From positions 1 to 6,149 of the forward strand of contig CAMPIL010000227.1 of NCBI GenBank assembly GCA_946886375.1: 6,149 bases of DNA, in the 5' to 3' direction. Below the pieces are notes generated by a model. That model saw only the letters and a program-made list of their open reading frames with translations. It did no database searches and was not told where the DNA came from. The translations under genes and the position numbers were made by a program. Positions 6,135-6,149 of the stretch are shown piece by piece. The DNA comes from an uncultured Phycisphaerales bacterium (GTDB taxonomy: Bacteria; Planctomycetota; Phycisphaerae; Phycisphaerales; SM1A02). Each line of letters starts with the position of its first letter. Within the stretch, counting starts at the first letter, position 1.

Positions 6135-6149
6135 TCACCCCCCACGCCC

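Noticed and set aside
1..6149. Mobile elements, CRISPR arrays, tRNA/rRNA genes, prophage or defence systems
   Set aside because: No repeats of suitable length, transposase or integrase motifs, or RNA gene signatures were seen; the window is filled by five ordinary coding genes.

Overview
The window is GC-rich bacterial DNA that is almost entirely coding. It holds five genes in two converging groups. The efflux pump with a periplasmic adaptor points to a Gram-negative (diderm) cell envelope. The TPR-metalloprotease-PDZ protein and the variant PurN sequence would fit a planctomycete-like lineage such as Phycisphaerae. That placement rests on impression of protein style and cannot be proven from the window.

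Plus strand, 1-3566: this is the 3' part of a tripartite RND efflux operon. The last 122 codons of an MdtA-like membrane fusion (adaptor) protein overlap, by ATGA, a complete 1066-residue inner-membrane pump of the HAE1/MdtB-MdtC type. The pump has its proton-relay residues intact. Adaptor and pump would work together with an outer-membrane channel to expel drugs or other small molecules. No channel gene follows, so it lies upstream or elsewhere.

Minus strand, 6122 down to 3523: the order of transcription is a hotdog-fold acyl-CoA thioesterase, then purN (GAR formyltransferase), then an exported TPR-gluzincin-PDZ metalloprotease. The first two overlap by GTGA. The protease follows after about 69 nt with no convincing promoter between, so the three probably share a transcript although their functions look unrelated.

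The two groups meet tail to tail, and the pump and protease genes overlap by 44 bp at their 3' ends. A 12-bp perfect palindrome lies in the overlap and no recognisable terminator is present. No RNA genes, mobile elements, CRISPR arrays or prophage traces were seen, and no non-coding stretch exceeds 70 nt. The region looks like ordinary chromosomal DNA. The least standard item is the protease. The rest of interest is small-scale: hairpins at gene junctions and overlaps.
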